DNA from: Druceiella hillmani
Lineage: Eukaryota > Arthropoda > Insecta > Lepidoptera > Hepialidae
Direction of reading: 5' to 3'
Assembly: GCA_039881145.1 (NCBI GenBank)
Contig: JAYKKI010000008.1
Span: 28,812,501-28,876,500 of the forward strand
Length of the DNA: 64,000 bases
Under the pieces are notes generated by a model. It did no database searches, had not been told where the DNA came from, and was given only the letters and a program-made list of their open reading frames with translations. The position numbers and the translations under genes are program-made. This document shows positions 26,153-38,416 of the stretch, one piece after another. How positions within the stretch are numbered: the first letter of the stretch is position 1; the number at the start of each line of letters is the position of its first letter.

Positions 26153-27280
26153 AATGTAGTCGTAAGCGATTTGCGTTTCATGGTTGCATTACATCCAAAG
26201 ACAAACTTGGTGAGGACAACCGAACTTGAAACTGAATTTTTTACCTAAATTGGAGTTGAATTGGTATAAAAATAAAATTTCTTTATAAGTATATAAAAAT
26301 AAGTAAGCAATTCCGTCGTTAACTTTCACGGTTTGATCATTATATAATATTACATTTCATTGTTTTTCTTTAATATTATTTTCATGGTTCTTCGAGCCTC
26401 TGTAAAATAAAGGTTTTATGCGAGATCACAATTAGTCTCACAGTCTTACCATGTACCATTTATATTAAGTTCACAAAGTAATTCTTAAAATATATTTAAT
26501 TATTTAGGATATAAATATATTTTATTAAAGTGAAAGTACATCTTTAGTTTCGTTATAGAAATTATATAGAAACTATCCATTCTGCCAAATCAATCGATGG
26601 GGTACATTACCTTTGAATAGATAGTAAAAAAGATTTTTTGCTCATGGCAAATATAAAAAAAAACAAGTTATAAGGTAAATATAGTAAATCAAATGTAGAA
26701 ATGTAGTATTACAATCATTGTAGTTGGATTAGAACTTGTATTAGGAGTTGGGTTAAAAAAGGAAATACATGGCAGAAAGACGTTTCGAACAACTTTCGTA
26801 AAAACATATCGGGAATGTATTTTGGCATCAGGGTCTAATTGTTTCCAAAAGTATTGCAATGATTACTTTTCGTCAATGGGTTTTTGACATGATTAGACGA
26901 GGGAGATGAGTCAAATGATTTGAGGTATTTATGAACGGTATAAGTATCGATGACATCCCAAAATATGATTATAGTTAGATCGAGATATAACATCAGTTCT
27001 AGTATGTTTATTGGTATCGGGTAATTATTGTATACTCGAGAATTTTTGTTTAACGTATATTTTTCTATAATTTGGCTCCCAGGAATTTCGAGTCATTGTC
27101 AATGCCGACGCTTTACCAAAGAAACTCTTAAGATAAGAAAATTACATTTTTGTGAATGTATTTTCTTCCATAAAGCTATAAAGATATTCGAGAATAAGCT
27201 TCAACTAAAGTTTTCACTACTGCAGTATTATATTCGTGACCTAGCTTGAGAAATGTTGGAATTCCAAACCGGTAAGCCCT
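26153..27280. other. Unique spacer, nothing recognised
   Basis: AT-rich sequence between the two duplicate segments. A 73-codon frame at 27028-27249 has no recognisable domain and no splice context. Confidence 0.5.
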
Positions 27281-27886
27281 AGCCTATACCTTGTGACGTG
27301 GTTTCTGTACTTTTATCAAATTCCTTGAAATTACATAGCGCCATCTATTAGCCGTATCGTTAATCAAAGTTAGAGCGAAAGGCTAAAACTGAACATTAAA
27401 CAGTTACGGGGTGTATCGGCCGCCGTTTTGACAAACGCCTTTTTGCGTATATTTTAAGAATGTTTCGTTTCATGAAAAAATATAATAGATCTTTTCTGCA
27501 GAATAACAATCTTTCTTTTTTATTTAAGACATAAATTTTACGAATCCACGAAGAAATGTTCAGTACGAACCCATTAAGAAATGAAACTAAAAAAAAACGA
27601 TGTTATAGAGTTTTAATGAAATTTGGACCCCAGCCTTCTTTTAAGTTTGCAGACTGAATTATATCATTTTTAAATATTGGGTGTTAGGTAAGTTAACTCA
27701 TCGATTTATTTGTTGAGAGTGGGGCGTTAAGAAATTTAAAAAAAGTATATTGTCATGATATAGTACATTATATACTGGTATAACATTATATATAAATAAT
27801 AAAATAAAGTCGGATGAATTATATTGTTAAGCGGATAATAAAGAAAATATTTTTGTACTGTGCATTGTCTCTCCTTTGTTTCTCAG

Positions 27887-28033
27887 GACGAAATGAGTGA
27901 CGGGAACAATTACGGCCGTAACCCTAGGTGTCTACCTCGCACTGTTTGTCGATCCACAGGGGAAAATCGGCGGGTGGTCTTACGCCTGGAGTTTATTATT
28001 GTTTCGTCCCATTGCAAAATATCACTTTTATGA
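27887..28033 (+). CDS. Candidate exon, copy 2 (uncertain)
   Basis: Follows the acceptor-like TCTCCTTTGTTTCTCAG. Read from 27887 the frame is open for 48 codons and begins DEMSDGNNYGRNPRCLPRTV, ending at TGA (28031-28033). The paralog in copy 1 is out of frame by one base. No domain is recognised, and the local GC is higher than around it. It could be a decayed exon of a gene that was duplicated with the segment, or not coding at all. Confidence 0.2.
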   Translation, partial: DEMSDGNNYGRNPRCLPRTVCRSTGENRRVVLRLEFIIVSSHCKISLL

Positions 28034-28473
28034 GATCCAGATAAAACCTTTTTACTTTTTAAGTGATTCCCTGTAACAATATTTCATTAAATTATTTTTC
28101 ACTTCGGGTTTCTTAAAAATATTTGCCGAGTCTGAACATACAATGTATTTTAGTAAATATATAAAGTAAAGATGGTGTACATGTGATGGATTTCCATATA
28201 TTTATTGAAGCAGCGCCATCCGCGTATTACCAAAGCTGGTTTCTGATCTAATTTTTAAATAAGATATATTGTAATTATTAACCACAAAAATAGGTCGAAC
28301 CTCTTTTTGCACCAAAGTCGTTATGGTTTTGTACCGCTAGATAAACTTTAGAACATTTTAAAATTTATATTTAATTGAACTTGGAATTTAAACTTTAGAG
28401 AATTTTAAACTTTATATTTAATAAAACTTGGGATTTATAAAAGCCTTGTTATTTGACAAAACCCTTATTATTT

Positions 28474-29016
28474 AGGTGTCCATAACTCAAAAGGAAAAAT
28501 AGAACACTTATCGCCCACGTCTGTCTGTCAATATATCATAGCCTATTTCCTCAAAATGTATGTATTAATCCGTATGTAGAATGTTACTTTTTAAAAATAT
28601 TCATCTAAGAATTAAAGAGCGGGTAAATAAGACACTAAATTTTTTTTATTTCATGTATCATGTGGGATATAATTTGAAAGGGCTTTTTACTAAAAACATT
28701 AACATATTTTCTCCTCCCTTATTTCCGGAACTAACGAATGAAAAATAGAAAATCAGGAAAAAAACAGAGTTGATATAAAATCTGACAAAAAGATTACATT
28801 AAATCTACAGCGATTATCTTATACCTCATATCTTAATTTTTTTAAAAATACGCTCCACGTTTTTACGTAATACATTATTCCTGACGTAGTAGGCAATACA
28901 CTTACGTTTTGAAATATTAATATTTCAAAATAGTTTAATAGAAATACTATGAACCCTTAAATGTTTATAAGTATTTAATCGTGTACGGAACCCCGTAGTA
29001 CGAGTTCTTGTGTTGG
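28474..29016 (+). repeat. Dispersed-repeat relic within copy 2
   Basis: Paralog of 12905-13440. It keeps TCCATAACTCAAAAGGAAAA and GTCTGTCTGTCAATA at the start and TACGGAACCCCGTAGTACGA at the end. It is better preserved at both ends than copy 1. Confidence 0.55.
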
Positions 29017-30159
29017 ATATCCACATATAAAATATTCTCGAAAATATTCTCCTTAAAAACCAGTGTTACGTATAGGGTCTGCACCGAACACTCGTCATCA
29101 ATAACCTAATTCAATAGCTGCATTCATCAATAACTTTTTACTTATTATCACATTTTTTTGGACAATATTATGTTTGCCATTTAATTTGCCAGAGTAATTA
29201 TTAATCACTATAATATAATTTATACAATGAGTATGTGATAAGCCTGATTTATCACTAATAAGTATAAGTTAAATTGAAATACAAAACGAAAGTATTCTAT
29301 ATTTTCTCAAATCTATGATTATTAGAAAAGCAAGAATGTTTCTTAAAATAATTGTAGTGAATGTTATTTTTTCTGTTGAATTACTTCCATTGCAATTCAC
29401 TATATAAAATTGTTTGAAAGAATCAAAAGTTTAACACATTATTAATTACTGACAGATTGATGTTACGACCTGTTTATAAGATTTTCTATTTTTTTAAGGA
29501 AACATGAGAAGAAACAGACAAAAAATAAACGACTACCATTTTATATGTTTAAATAAAAAAAAATCTGATTCCGCCAGAAGATATGTAGTATATATAGTCG
29601 GCAGTGAATTTAGAATAGAAATTAGAAGAAATATCGAGAAACTCTACAACACGGACAATCAATTTTTCATTTCACAACAAAAGTTAAGTCAATCAACTTA
29701 CTTTGGCGAAGTCGCCAAAGTGTCTATATCATAACAAGATAGTTAACATGTTTCTTAATGTCGGCACGTGTAAACTCATAGTTGCCCATAACAAGATGCT
29801 ATAAGTAATTCGATACTGTTTAATATTTGATGGTTCTATTTTAACTAGTACTTGATTGGTAGACGATATATTAGTATTGATCAAACAACTTCAAAGAATT
29901 TTTTCAGTGTTATTTTTTAAGACTATATCACCTAATCAGAGATACAATTATTCCTTTGATAATGAAATATTTCATAAGCCCTAAAACCTACATGAAAATA
30001 ATCGTAATGTTGAAGGCAAATCATTTTCACAGTATTCTCAATCAATAAGACTATTTAATTTTAGTAACGACCGTATTTAAAGTTAAGGATCATGCGTTTT
30101 TGATCAGGCGTATAAGTTTGCTATAAAATCATTTTTGATTATTAGAATGGTGAAAACAG

Positions 30160-30465
30160 TATAGATTTCATTTTTATCGGACTGTACTTTGAGAAGCAAT
30201 GTATTGTTTTTGACAAAATACTCATTAAGTGGTTAATGTACTGCAAGTGATGTTATGATTATGTTGTCATGGTATTATGCATATAATGAAACCGTATCGA
30301 AATATATTCACTGAATATGTGGTAATGTAAATCACAATTTACGGAAAAACACATGATTTTTAGACATTTGTTTGTCTGTTTGATTGCTTATTGATTTGTT
30401 ACTCAACAACTGACTTAGAGCTTTCATAATATCGAATAGCTTACAATTAAAAGTAATTTTTGGAC
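30160..30465. other. Segment present only in copy 2
   Basis: Copy 1 passes directly from ...AAATCATTTTTATCAAAACGGTG to CCAAAGTAAAACAAAAG (about 14780-14810), whereas copy 2 has about 300 extra bases. They include TTTGTTTGTCTGTTTGATTG near 30367. I see no clear target-site duplication, so it may be an insertion here or a deletion in copy 1. Confidence 0.45.
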
Positions 30466-30567
30466 CAAAGTATGTAAACAAAAGGAGATAAATATTTTTT
30501 TACTCTTTCTCTGTTGGTATTCTCTAATTTTTTTAGGAACGTGTTTACAAACTAAATTAAATTTAAC

Positions 30568-30571
<4 letters not shown>

Positions 30572-30613
<42 letters not shown>
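30572..30613. repeat. (TA)n microsatellite
   Basis: Lies where copy 1 has a different ~130-bp sequence (14885-15015). Confidence 0.97.
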
Positions 30614-30619
<6 letters not shown>

Positions 30620-31320
30620 GTTTACTGGGAAAGTAACAGTAGAGAGAAAATATAAGTTGAGCTATACCCTATCAGAACATGGATTGGCGATTGTAAAATT
30701 AATTACGTTAAAAAGAGAGAAAGAAAAGTTGCGAATTTCCTTACAAATGGAAAGAAATCTATTAATCAAAGGAAAAATGAAAATAAAATAAGTGTGGAGG
30801 TAGAAAATGATTGTATAATTACATAAGAAGGTGGACAGTGAATAAATTAAATTTAATTTAGCTTTCAGATTTATTCCTTTAGGATATCAGTTATTTATGA
30901 TGTATATACTTAGGGTTGCCTAAGTATATATAGAATACCAATATGCAACATGTTTTGAAACTAATATTAGTTTGCAATAAAAATTCAAGTTTAAAGATTG
31001 AGATATGCTAAATTTGAAATTTATTTATTAATTAATTTCAATTTAATATAAGTTAAATAAATATAAATATTTTAACAGATGGAATATTGCAATTTAATAT
31101 CACTATTGAGTCATTCCACTCGGAAACTGGGTCAGTAAGCAGAGAAGTACGCAGTCTTGACATACTTGTATCAATGGCATACGTCTGATAAAACACTCTT
31201 GAGTTTTCTCAAGGCTCCATAAAGTTCATCGCTTAGTTCATGGTTTATTTAGATCAATAATACTACTCAATCAATATATGTAGATAGGTGAGAAAATTTT
31301 TTTTAAAATATTTCTATTTA

Positions 31321-31921
31321 TTACAAATGGTCTAATTTATTGAAGCATTATTATCATTTACTAACGCATCGTAGCAATAATAAATTTATTTCCTTTTTCT
31401 GGTTGTAACTCTACCTTTTACTGATAATTATTTTTATTCGCATGATATCAGTCCTATAAAGGACTGACATCTCCTCTATTTTAATTACAATTAAATGTCA
31501 TCCCTCGGACTGCACAAGTGGAAACATAATATTGATATCAAAATATTTTTACAATTGAGGTGAATTTGACTAATTAGTATTTTTTATTATTTCCTTTGGT
31601 TAATATGATTGATTATCTGGAGTTGATGCGATTTTTTTTAATATTCAAACAAAATACAAAGCCGTTTTAACATAACCCGCTGAAAATTTAAAGAAATATT
31701 CAATAGATATCAAAATAAAGAAATATAAGGCTAAAAAGAAATATTCAATAGGTATCAAAATTATGATCCAGTAACGTTTCTAGGTAAAATTATTTACTAA
31801 TCTGTTTTACGCAATTAGTCTCTGAATATGATTACGTTTTATTTATACTTTTGACTTTATTTTGTTTGAGAAAATATTGATTATATTCTGAAAATGGCTT
31901 TTAATGAGGTTTTTTTTTGCA
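31321..31921. mobile_element. 601-bp insertion with 11-bp target duplication
   Basis: ATTTCTATTTA occurs at 31310-31320 and again at 31922-31932, and copy 1 (about 15690-15735) lacks everything between. The insert starts TTACAAATGG and ends GAGGTTTTTTTTTGCA, with no terminal inverted repeat. It contains a 27-base direct repeat built on AAAGAAATATTCAATAG near 31690 and 31735. No open frame is recognised. The T-rich right end would be an A-rich tail on the minus strand, which fits a short retroelement, but the class is unproven. Confidence 0.65.
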
Positions 31922-32145
31922 ATTTCTATTTACGTACAGAAATAATTCTTGAACATCATTATTACGTTTAAGTTTACCGTAATTTGTTGGTATTTTCTAT
32001 TTTACAACGTAAATATTCAATGGAAGATGTAATAGTGGGCTTGTTTTTGTGTCTCAATGTTATCATTTTAATTTTCGAAATCTTGTCGAAGATAAAGGAG
32101 TATTTTGCAATAAAAGGAAGTTCAATGGATTCAATGTTACAGACA

Positions 32146-32198
32146 AAAGGCCACATGCGTTCCGAATATGTGGTTGTTCTACCAAAGTTAATAATGTT
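32146..32198. other. 53-bp near-identical block (copy 2)
   Basis: Partner of 15938-15990 with one mismatch. See that entry. Confidence 0.5.
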
Positions 32199-32678
32199 GA
32201 AATTAAAATTGCGTATTTTTAAAATCCTTTTTCTGTATTAATTTCTTTGTTAATATTAATTTTAAAATTAAACTAATAGATGTAATTTTAAATATTACAT
32301 GAGAAATCTAATGCTGAAACAATTTTCATTATATTTTAAGATTTATCGGAATTAAAAATATGGCATTTTATTTTAATATGGTGCATTTTCTAATAAATAA
32401 GGACGAATGCATTTCATTTACTTACAATGTCATCCAGCGCTTTAAATTGACTCGAGCTATTTTAGCGTCATAAAAACAAAGTTATGTTTAATTACTTGTT
32501 CTCTTCATTCAATTTATCGGTATTTAAAATAACAATAATCTAAGCTGTGAAAAATTCTAAATTGCTGTTTTGTTTTCTATGGCGGCATGTTGGATGAAAC
32601 TTATTTTCAAATTCTATTTGTAAATATTTATCAAGGTACTAAAATATACGTGTAACAAATGAACATCATCTTGTAGTT

Positions 32679-32817
32679 CCAATTAAATGCTGTGATACAA
32701 CGACACCTAGGTCGTGGTAAAGAACTTAAAGAAAGTAGAAATAATACTACATCACGTAGTTTCATTTAGTTGTGTGTAATGAATTTCTACAAAATTAACG
32801 CCGATTAATATATTGAG
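32679..32817 (+). mobile_element. Short hammerhead-bearing element, truncated copy
   Basis: A 139-bp insert is flanked by TCTTGTAGTT at 32669-32678 and 32818-32827. The empty site in copy 1 (about 16513-16523) has a single TCTTGTAGTT. The insert carries the 3' half of the ribozyme-like motif (GATACAACGACACCTAGGTCGTGG, 32693-32717), with GAAA changed to GACA and the CTGAAGA box absent. Then follow AAAGAAAGTAGAAATAATAC, ACTACATCACGTAGT (a small hairpin) and ACAAAATTAACGCCG. The same body occurs reversed at 38155-38254. Variable-length target duplications suggest reverse-transcription-based insertion. Confidence 0.75.
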
Positions 32818-33000
32818 TCTTGTAGTTACTTACAAAGTATTATCCATTAAGTTAAATGTCACTCACTAACAATTCACTAGACTAATTTAAAAATAAACTT
32901 AGTTTTAATAGTCATTACACATCACGAACAAGTAGTTAACCATTCCACACGACGTCTTTCACTGAACTGAAATACAGTTGAATAACTTAATCTAATGAAT

Positions 33001-33220
33001 TCAATGTTATTCTAGAACGTTGTCAGCGAAATTCATATTTGAATTGTGTTTCAAGTAGTGCGAACGCGTTTTGGCGATGTGCGGTTTAAACGACGGAACG
33101 GGATATCAACGAGTGCTGCGCGTCTAGAGCGGATGGCTTCGTTTACCATAGCCCTGGCTGTGTGACTCCCGCAACCGCGGATTCTCAATCTGCAATCGTT
33201 ACAAGGCTAGTTTGACGAAA
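33001..33220. promoter_or_regulatory. Conserved GC-rich island, copy 2 (possible promoter/first exon)
   Basis: Partner of 16731-16950 at about 94% identity by eye. The GC-rich centre (GGAACGGGATATCAACGAGT through CCTGGCTGTGTGAC) has only two changes. The role is unknown. Confidence 0.3.
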
Positions 33221-33669
33221 GAAAACACCTTACTATTATTAGATTTATGATATTTTACAAATATTATAGAATTAAGTCTCATAAAAGTTGCCAGTAAATC
33301 TGTCAATATTTTGTATTATGTCTGTGTATTACCGATATCTCATTACATAATTCATATATGCCTGATTGGAAACGACAATTTTTTCTCAATGTCAATGCGC
33401 TATAACACGAAAATAGTAATTAATTTAATGATGTACAAAAAAGGTCAACGAGATATTTAAATTTTGCGTAAACCATCTTCCTACACAATTTAAAGGCTAT
33501 TATGCAATTTTGAAGATCATGTAATCCTTAATAAATACTGGAAAAATTGTTTAGGGTAAACCGTGCCAAATAGTACAATGTTACTAGATAAATGTCAATA
33601 TATTCCTTGAAAATAAAAACATTAAGGTTAATAGACCCAAATGTAGAATATTTTGATCTACAAATATTG

Positions 33670-33805
<136 letters not shown>

Positions 33806-34066
33806 TTTTCATATTTAAGACAACCTCTTGCTTTCTACAACAAATAACTCGGAATTCCAACCTTAAACATTTTCACATGCCTGATTTCTAACTAAGTATG
33901 TCATTATGATGTTATAAAAGCTTCATTTCACTTTATATTTTGATAAAAGTTTCATGAAGCCATCAATCTTTTATAGAAATACAAATATATTTTAAGTATA
34001 TATAACAGTATTAAAAAGATAAAAATACTAGAATATATCCCCAAACTTCTTCGTAATAGATATTAA

Positions 34067-34305
34067 CGAAGAGAATTAAGCTAATGTCATATGAATATGT
34101 TTTTGAACTAGAATGGTACTGTACAAACAGACGAGAATATATTACCAGATTAGGTCGTAACAAATGTTAACGAAAAAAAATAAACTAAGGTCACGCGAAT
34201 ATATTTTATGAATTAAAATGGGATTAAACAGATAGAGAGAGAGAGGAGAATATTTCATTCGATTGACCGCTTAATAACAAATGTTAACAAAGAAAAATAA
34301 ATTAG
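34067..34305 (+). repeat. ~107-bp minisatellite, about 2 units (copy 2)
   Basis: Units start at 34067 and 34171, with a partial third at 34288. They match the first two units of 17831-18610 better than its later ones. Confidence 0.85.
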
Positions 34306-35429
34306 CGGTACCTCTCATTATTTATGCTCGTGTAATACATAAAATATACAACAACTAGGTGTCAAGCCCCTGGTTTTAGCTTCCAATGACGTTGGTAATA
34401 GTGGTATAAATAAGTACCTCATAGGATATCATTTGATCTAACCATCACCGTTTCTAGCAGTACATACTTAGGAGGCAGTCTTTAATACTACTTGCGATTG
34501 GACAAAAACAGATTTAATTAAAAATAAAACTTTAAACCGATTCCGTATAAATGTGCGATCTGTAGTTACATGGTATGCTTATATTTTGGAATTATATGTA
34601 TTACAACACATTAACTGGTTTTAATTTAACAATCATGAAACGATTTTCGAATTGTATTAAAAATTCTAATGTCAAAGTGTAGATTAAAATAACTTTCCTT
34701 TATTACTGTTATAACTATTTTTAAATCAACGTTATATTGAAAATAAAATACTTCAGTTCTGCCTTAGCATTCGTGTGGAAAACGGAGAGTGTTCTGGTGT
34801 AATTATGAAATAACGTTTTTGTGAAAATATTAGATCTCATTGGAAACAATTAAGTAGTTTGACATATATTTACTTACGCATACATACTAATGTTCACGGT
34901 CGTAAGGGGATGCTTTTTAATTGAAAGGGAGATAAACAAATAAATAAACCAAATCATAAAATGTTTTTCGTAACACTGATTATCGTGAAATTTAATAGTA
35001 TAAGTTATTCATACTTATTTGGATCAATGTATAACAAACACTGATCTAAGTGTTGTTTTTATTTCTTTGTCTAAAGATGTTTTAAAAGGATGTTAGCATA
35101 GTTTATATTTTTATACTGCAATATCACGTAATCGTGGCGGCGAGACTTCTCCTTTCTTATAATTACTAGTAGATAGTGACGGTTCCGGTACATCTACATG
35201 TCCTCATCTTTTGGGTCAGTATATTTATATTTATTTTGCAAGCACGAATCTCTGGTATACTTTAATTTAAATCAAGGATATATTCATCAAGATATTCATT
35301 TTATTTAAGAATTTCAATTTTTTAGATCAATACGAACTAAATAATGAGAGATTTGCAATACACAACATGGCTTTATTAATTTTATTCAATTTATAAATAA
35401 TCTTCAATTATCTTTAAATCCATATAAGG

Positions 35430-36140
35430 AGAGCGGTGGATCGAAGACACTTATAAAGCAATTTTAAATATAACATTATTATAATAATTTTCGTCACAGT
35501 ACCACTCTTTTATGTCATAATGGAAAATTTCTCTACGAAATGATAACATAAAAAATGAGAGTTATTTTTGGACACGAATATTCATTAAATTGAAATTGCT
35601 CTTTCAGAACTGGCCAGAGATAAATGTCTTATATTTTCCGGGATGCCAAGTAAATAAAAAAAAACATATTTTCCAGTGTTAGACTCTCGCCACGGGGAGT
35701 ACCCAATAAACAAACAAAATTTAAAAAAAACATTTTTCCTTATTCTTAAGGAAAATTCGTTTACATACAGCCGTGATAGATTAAAATTTAATCCAGTACA
35801 AGAACAGTACAAAAAATTATTTGTATTGGGTACTCCAGATTTCTTTCATTACTTTAAATGGATATTTTTTAAAAGTTATACACGTAATAATAATGGCAAT
35901 TATAATAATAGACTTTTTATGAATAGTTTTCCCATTTACAAAATGTTAAGAAGTATTTAGTGTGTATATATAAATATTTAAGTTTGTTTGCCATTATATA
36001 GTACAGAAAGATAGTACAAGTATATGAATATTCAAAAGAGAAAATATTGTATTTTGATATAATGATTAAAAGTAAATGCAGAAATATATACCAATAAAAG
36101 TTTAAAAATACGGTTTTTTATTTAACAGTGGTGTTTATTT
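35430..36140 (-). repeat. Palindrome loop, reversed orientation (copy 2)
   Basis: Reverse complement of 22163-22950, from GAGAGCGGTGGATCGAAG to TTTATTTAACAGTGGTG. It joins directly to the arm copy at 36148, with about 45 bases of the arm's inner end missing. Left of it the arm-A equivalent is absent and about 110 bases of unmatched sequence intervene (35320-35430). Overlapping 75- and 94-codon frames here have no recognisable domain. Confidence 0.88.
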
Positions 36141-38154
36141 TGTGACAATAGAGTAGAAAACTATGCCCAATGTTTTAACGATGTTGAAACTGTGCAGTTG
36201 CAATATTGTTAAAATATTTTTATTTAAATAATGAATAATTAAAAATTAGAACTGCTATTTGCTTTATATAATATGAAATGAGCATATAAAAACTCAGTCA
36301 TATTTGGAGATATTTTGACAGAGTTTATTTTTCATTTAAATACGATCTCATATTGCAAAGAGGTGAAACGAAAACATTGATATAATTTTTATTTGTCTTC
36401 TAAATAACCACGTGACATTGCAAACCTACAAGTACTTATGTCGTTCAAGTTTGATCAAGTACTTATTGGGAGTGTTTCATTAATGAAAACAATTATTTTT
36501 AGGCCAAACTTCAGACAATAAATTACACAAAATAATGAGGCTAAAAGGCGTATGTGAATATGTAGGCGAGATCAAACCAAATTTGTGCGTAGGAACTATT
36601 TTCATAAACTGTAACACATTTCATTTTGAAAATGATTGTTCAAATAGCAACTAAATCAGACTTATAATAAATATTTTGCAAACAGATAACAATCTGTAGC
36701 ACGCAATAATTGAAGCAAGAAAATAAGTAATATTACGCCATTTTAAAATTCGGTAAAATGATAATTTGACTTATTTAGAAGAAAGAGACTCTGTATATAA
36801 ATATACTGCATATACTGTTCTCTGGGGACCTACAATAAAATAGTTGACCCAAACTTGGGGCGAATAGAAAGGAAAGGGAAACTATTAATAGTTAACTAAA
36901 CTTTCAACTCCTGTCATTATAATTAACATAAATTGCTAGAATTTCTCGTGAAATTATAATTATATATGGGGACTTAGGAGTTATTTTACTGTACAATGGT
37001 ACGTATTTCATTCGTATTTGTAACAAAGGTTTAGTGATATTTATAACAAGGTATTTATAATAAGGTAAAGTTTATTCACGACATGTTTAGTAATTCGTGG
37101 CGTAATCAAAATTTGGTTACAAGCAAGTTGATGTATAATTATGAAGGCTTACTCCTAACACTTGTCGTGGAAAATATCTGTAGTTCCTAAGTGCGTGATG
37201 TCGTGTTTGTATGTTTTTGAAAACAACAATAACTTTTTCAGTGGATAGGAGCTCATTTTACTATTGATTCTTCATTAAATTGGATAAAAGAAAAATTATG
37301 ACGTATTTATAGGAGGGAAGTAGCTTCACAATCAGGAATAAATTTTATTTAAATCTCAGTTTATTTTATATAAAACGTATATAATTCCATCAAGGCACTG
37401 GGTTGTTTGACATAAATAGAAATAGAGTATATAGTATCATTTGATTTTATTAATAATATGATTGATTTGATTTTATTAATTTACCGCATTTTGGGTTATC
37501 CTACTTTTTTATACCTTTCAATAATATATAATACCTTTCATTCAGGAAATTATTTCAATTCGAATATATATCGAACATTTTAAAGAGTAAAAACCAATTG
37601 TTAATTTTTTAATATTGTACGCTAAGACGGAAAACAAATAAAATGAAGCAATATTAGATTGAAAGTAGTGAAATTATGTTTTTTTCTCTACAATTTGTTT
37701 ATAGATAGGCTTAGAAATTACATAATTAAAATAAAATGGCGTTAATAACAGTAGTATATTAAAAAAAGTACAGTAAATAATTAGTTCAACATACATTGGT
37801 TCAACTGCTGAAACCAATAAAATAAGGTGAGATTCATTTCAGAACTCATTTCAGTCATGGCATACGGTCCCATTTATTTATACCTGCACTTAGCTGAGTA
37901 AGCAAGATGTAAGAGTACAGTTAATAGTGTGCAGTTAAATCTGGAGCGTTATTTCGGAATGCACTTTGAAAATAGGAAAAGTAGTCTCCACCACCAGTAG
38001 TCTATACCACGGTTTAAAGCCAGATTCATATTTATTCCAAGGCTACAACTTAATTTCCCGCCAAATTTCATTGCAACTTCACTGACGTTAAGATATTTAA
38101 TCACGTTGATAGACAGAAATTTTCAATATCTTATTTAATGTCTCATTATATATT

Positions 38155-38416
38155 GAATATATTCGGCGTTAATTTTGTAGAACTTCATTATTCACAATTA
38201 AATGAAACTACGTGATGTAGTATTATTTCTACTTTCTTTAATTTCTTTACCACGACCTAGGTTTCGTTGTATTACAACATCTTCAGGTGGGATATTAGCA
38301 AAGATAAGAAAGATATAAGAATCTTTGCTAAATGTAATACAACGAAACCTATATCGTGGTAAAGAAATTAAGGAAAGTAGAAATAATACTACATCACGTA
38401 GTTTTATTTAATTGTG
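38155..38416 (-). mobile_element. Hammerhead-bearing element, inverted-dimer copy
   Basis: An insert of ~260 bp lies between two copies of TCTCATTATATATT (38141-38154 and 38417-38430; up to 16 nt if the preceding TG is counted). The paralogous arm at about 20197-20230 has a single copy of this target. Inside, 38185-38280 pairs with 38333-38413, so the insert folds into a large hairpin. One half carries a full ribozyme-like motif on the minus strand (38250-38290). The other half has only its 3' portion. Such head-to-head dimers fit Penelope-like or retrozyme-type elements, which carry hammerhead motifs in their repeats. No reverse transcriptase is present. Confidence 0.75.
38250..38290 (-). 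ncRNA. Type I hammerhead ribozyme-like motif
   Basis: Read on the minus strand, 41 bases hold in order: helix I strand CCAC, core CTGAAGA, an extra T, helix II GTTGT/ACAAC with loop AAT, core GAA, helix III ACC/GGT closed by TA, cleavage triplet GTC, and helix I strand GTGG. Every invariant core base of a hammerhead is present, and the predicted cut is after GTC, between plus-strand 38254 and 38253. The unpaired T between CTGAAGA and helix II is unusual, although an extra residue at this place is known in one viroid hammerhead. Activity is inferred, not shown. Helix III is very short, as in element-borne hammerheads. Confidence 0.65.

Noticed and set aside
31984..32241. 85-codon frame in duplication copy 2
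   Set aside because: Copy 1 (15780-15990) has indels that break the same frame, apart from the short conserved block reported separately.
35585..35960. Opposed 75- and 94-codon frames in the reversed palindrome loop
   Set aside because: The forward loop at 22163-22950 does not keep either frame open, so coding is not conserved.
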